A stretch of 5,180 nucleotides of DNA from Candidatus Heimdallarchaeota archaeon. Its GTDB lineage: Archaea; Asgardarchaeota; Heimdallarchaeia; JABLTI01. Both the position numbers and the translations under genes were made by a program. The notes under the pieces are model-generated. The model saw only the letters and a list, made by a program, of their open reading frames with translations. It ran no database searches and had not been told where the DNA came from. Positions within the stretch are counted from its first letter, which is position 1, and each line of letters begins with the position of its first letter. Below are positions 4,385 to 5,180 of this stretch, piece after piece. The DNA lies in assembly GCA_030671945.1 (NCBI GenBank), contig DAOVHJ010000209.1:1-5180 (forward strand), read 5' to 3'.

Positions 4385-5180
4385 ACTTGGCCTTGGTTTC
4401 CATGCCAAATTCTTTGATTTTCTCTATTACTCTAATTGTCTCAAGAGTTTCTCTCACATCATGAGTTCTAATTAAGCTGGCTCCTTGAAGAATTGCAATA
4501 CTGGTAGCTCCTAGTGAACCATAAAGACGGTCTTTTGGATCTTTTATATCTAATATTTTACCAATGAATGATTTCCTCGAGAGACCTATACAGATAGGTT
4601 GTTTTAATTTATTAGTTAACGATTTTAAGTGTGTTAGAATATGTGCGTCTATTTTATACCACTTGAAATCTTTAATTCTGTGAAAACCAATATCTGGATC
4701 TATGATTATTTTATCTAATCCAATTCCTGCTTCTTGAGCTACTTTTAGTGAATGTTTTAAAGATGCTATAACCCTCTCCGTAGGATTTCCTTGAAAACGG
4801 TGTAACTGTGTCGCCCCAAGAATTATAGGAACATCAAATTCCACTGCAACCTTTGCTAATTCAGGGTCATCATTTAACCCTGTAACATCATTAATCATCG
4901 AAGCACCAATTTCTAATGCTGCTTTTGCGACTGCTGCTCGAGTAGTATCTATTGAAAGTGGTTTTTTTACTTCATCGAGAATGATCTTTAATCCCTTTAC
5001 TACTCTATCGCTTTCTTCTTTAGGAGTAATTTCTGTCTCAAGATAAGGTGCTGTACTCTTCGCTCCAATATCAATAATATCTACTCCTTCCTTTACTTGT
5101 CTTATAGCAGATTGTAGGATACTCCCCGGACCTGTTTTAATCGATCCTTTATAGAAAGATTCAGGACTGAGATTTATTAC
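4383..5180 (-). CDS. folP: Dihydropteroate synthase (DHPS), N-terminus beyond window
   Basis: The frame is open from the window edge to TAA at 4385-4383, giving 265 residues that begin VINLSPESFYKG. No start codon is included; by family comparison some 10-20 residues are missing, so the ATG at 4898 is internal. DHPS joins 6-hydroxymethyl-dihydropterin diphosphate to p-aminobenzoate, or a related arylamine in methanopterin makers, on a TIM barrel in the cytoplasm. Visible landmarks, numbered from the first visible residue: Asn3; the loop IDIGAKSTAPY (36-46); Asp78 in SIDTT; Asn97-Asp98 in MINDVTG; Asp161 in IIIDPDIGF; Ser201-Arg-Lys203 in GLSRKSFIG; and Arg238 and His240 in RTHDVRET. These cover the pterin-pocket Asp and Lys and the diphosphate-binding Arg and His. 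The arginine of the bacterial loop GGESTRPG is Ala44 here, and SPDSF reads SPESF, as in archaeal members. Whether the product is a folate or a methanopterin precursor cannot be told. Confidence 0.92.
   Translation of the reverse strand, partial: VINLSPESFYKGSIKTGPGSILQSAIRQVKEGVDIIDIGAKSTAPYLETEITPKEESDRVVKGLKIILDEVKKPLSIDTTRAAVAKAALEIGASMINDVTGLNDDPELAKVAVEFDVPIILGATQLHRFQGNPTERVIASLKHSLKVAQEAGIGLDKIIIDPDIGFHRIKDFKWYKIDAHILTHLKSLTNKLKQPICIGLSRKSFIGKILDIKDPKDRLYGSLGATSIAILQGASLIRTHDVRETLETIRVIEKIKEFGMETKAK

Noticed and set aside
4896..4898. ATG as the start of the dihydropteroate synthase
   Set aside because: The frame stays open upstream to the window edge, and the translated upstream part carries conserved DHPS motifs (INLSPESF, the GAKSTAP loop, SIDTT), so this Met is internal.

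Overview
The window looks like A+T-rich archaeal chromosome, possibly from an Asgard-type lineage, though that placement is a guess. The archaeal signs are TATA-like boxes at about -25, oligo-T terminators, a tRNA-Thr with discriminator U and genome-encoded CCA, and a dihydropteroate synthase with the archaeal-style 'INLSPESFYKG' opening. No mobile element, CRISPR array or rRNA was seen.

Layout, left to right. (1) A plus-strand gene for a polytopic membrane protein of unknown function, 21-1097, ends at a hairpin/oligo-T terminator. (2) It converges with a minus-strand Eis-like GNAT acetyltransferase, 1199-2410, which carries a C-terminal SCP2-like domain, starts at TTG and has its own minus-strand terminator. 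(3) Divergent from that gene is tRNA-Thr(GGU), 2529-2605. It is followed after only 13 nt by the stop codon of a convergent single-domain cupin gene, 2619-2945. (4) The cupin gene shares a 139-bp divergent promoter region, containing a perfect 9-bp inverted repeat, with a plus-strand HEAT-repeat protein, 3085-4056. (5) The 326-bp stretch from 4057 to 4382 is not empty. It holds two copies of an 18-bp dyad (TTAACA-N6-TGTTAW), a good TATA box and a 15-bp palindrome over the predicted transcription start. After these comes a compact transcript of about 155 nt with closing 9-bp end pairing, several hairpins, a predicted kissing-loop contact and an oligo-T end. The same transcript also carries a 41-codon leaderless reading frame. 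(6) The right edge is a minus-strand dihydropteroate synthase (folP-like), 4383-5180, whose start lies beyond the window.

The genes are mostly single units in alternating orientation rather than an operon, so there is little sign of one shared pathway. The most interesting part is 4100-4384: an apparently regulated, structured short transcript that is either a non-coding RNA, a leaderless mini-mRNA whose 5' end is masked by its own 3' end, or both.
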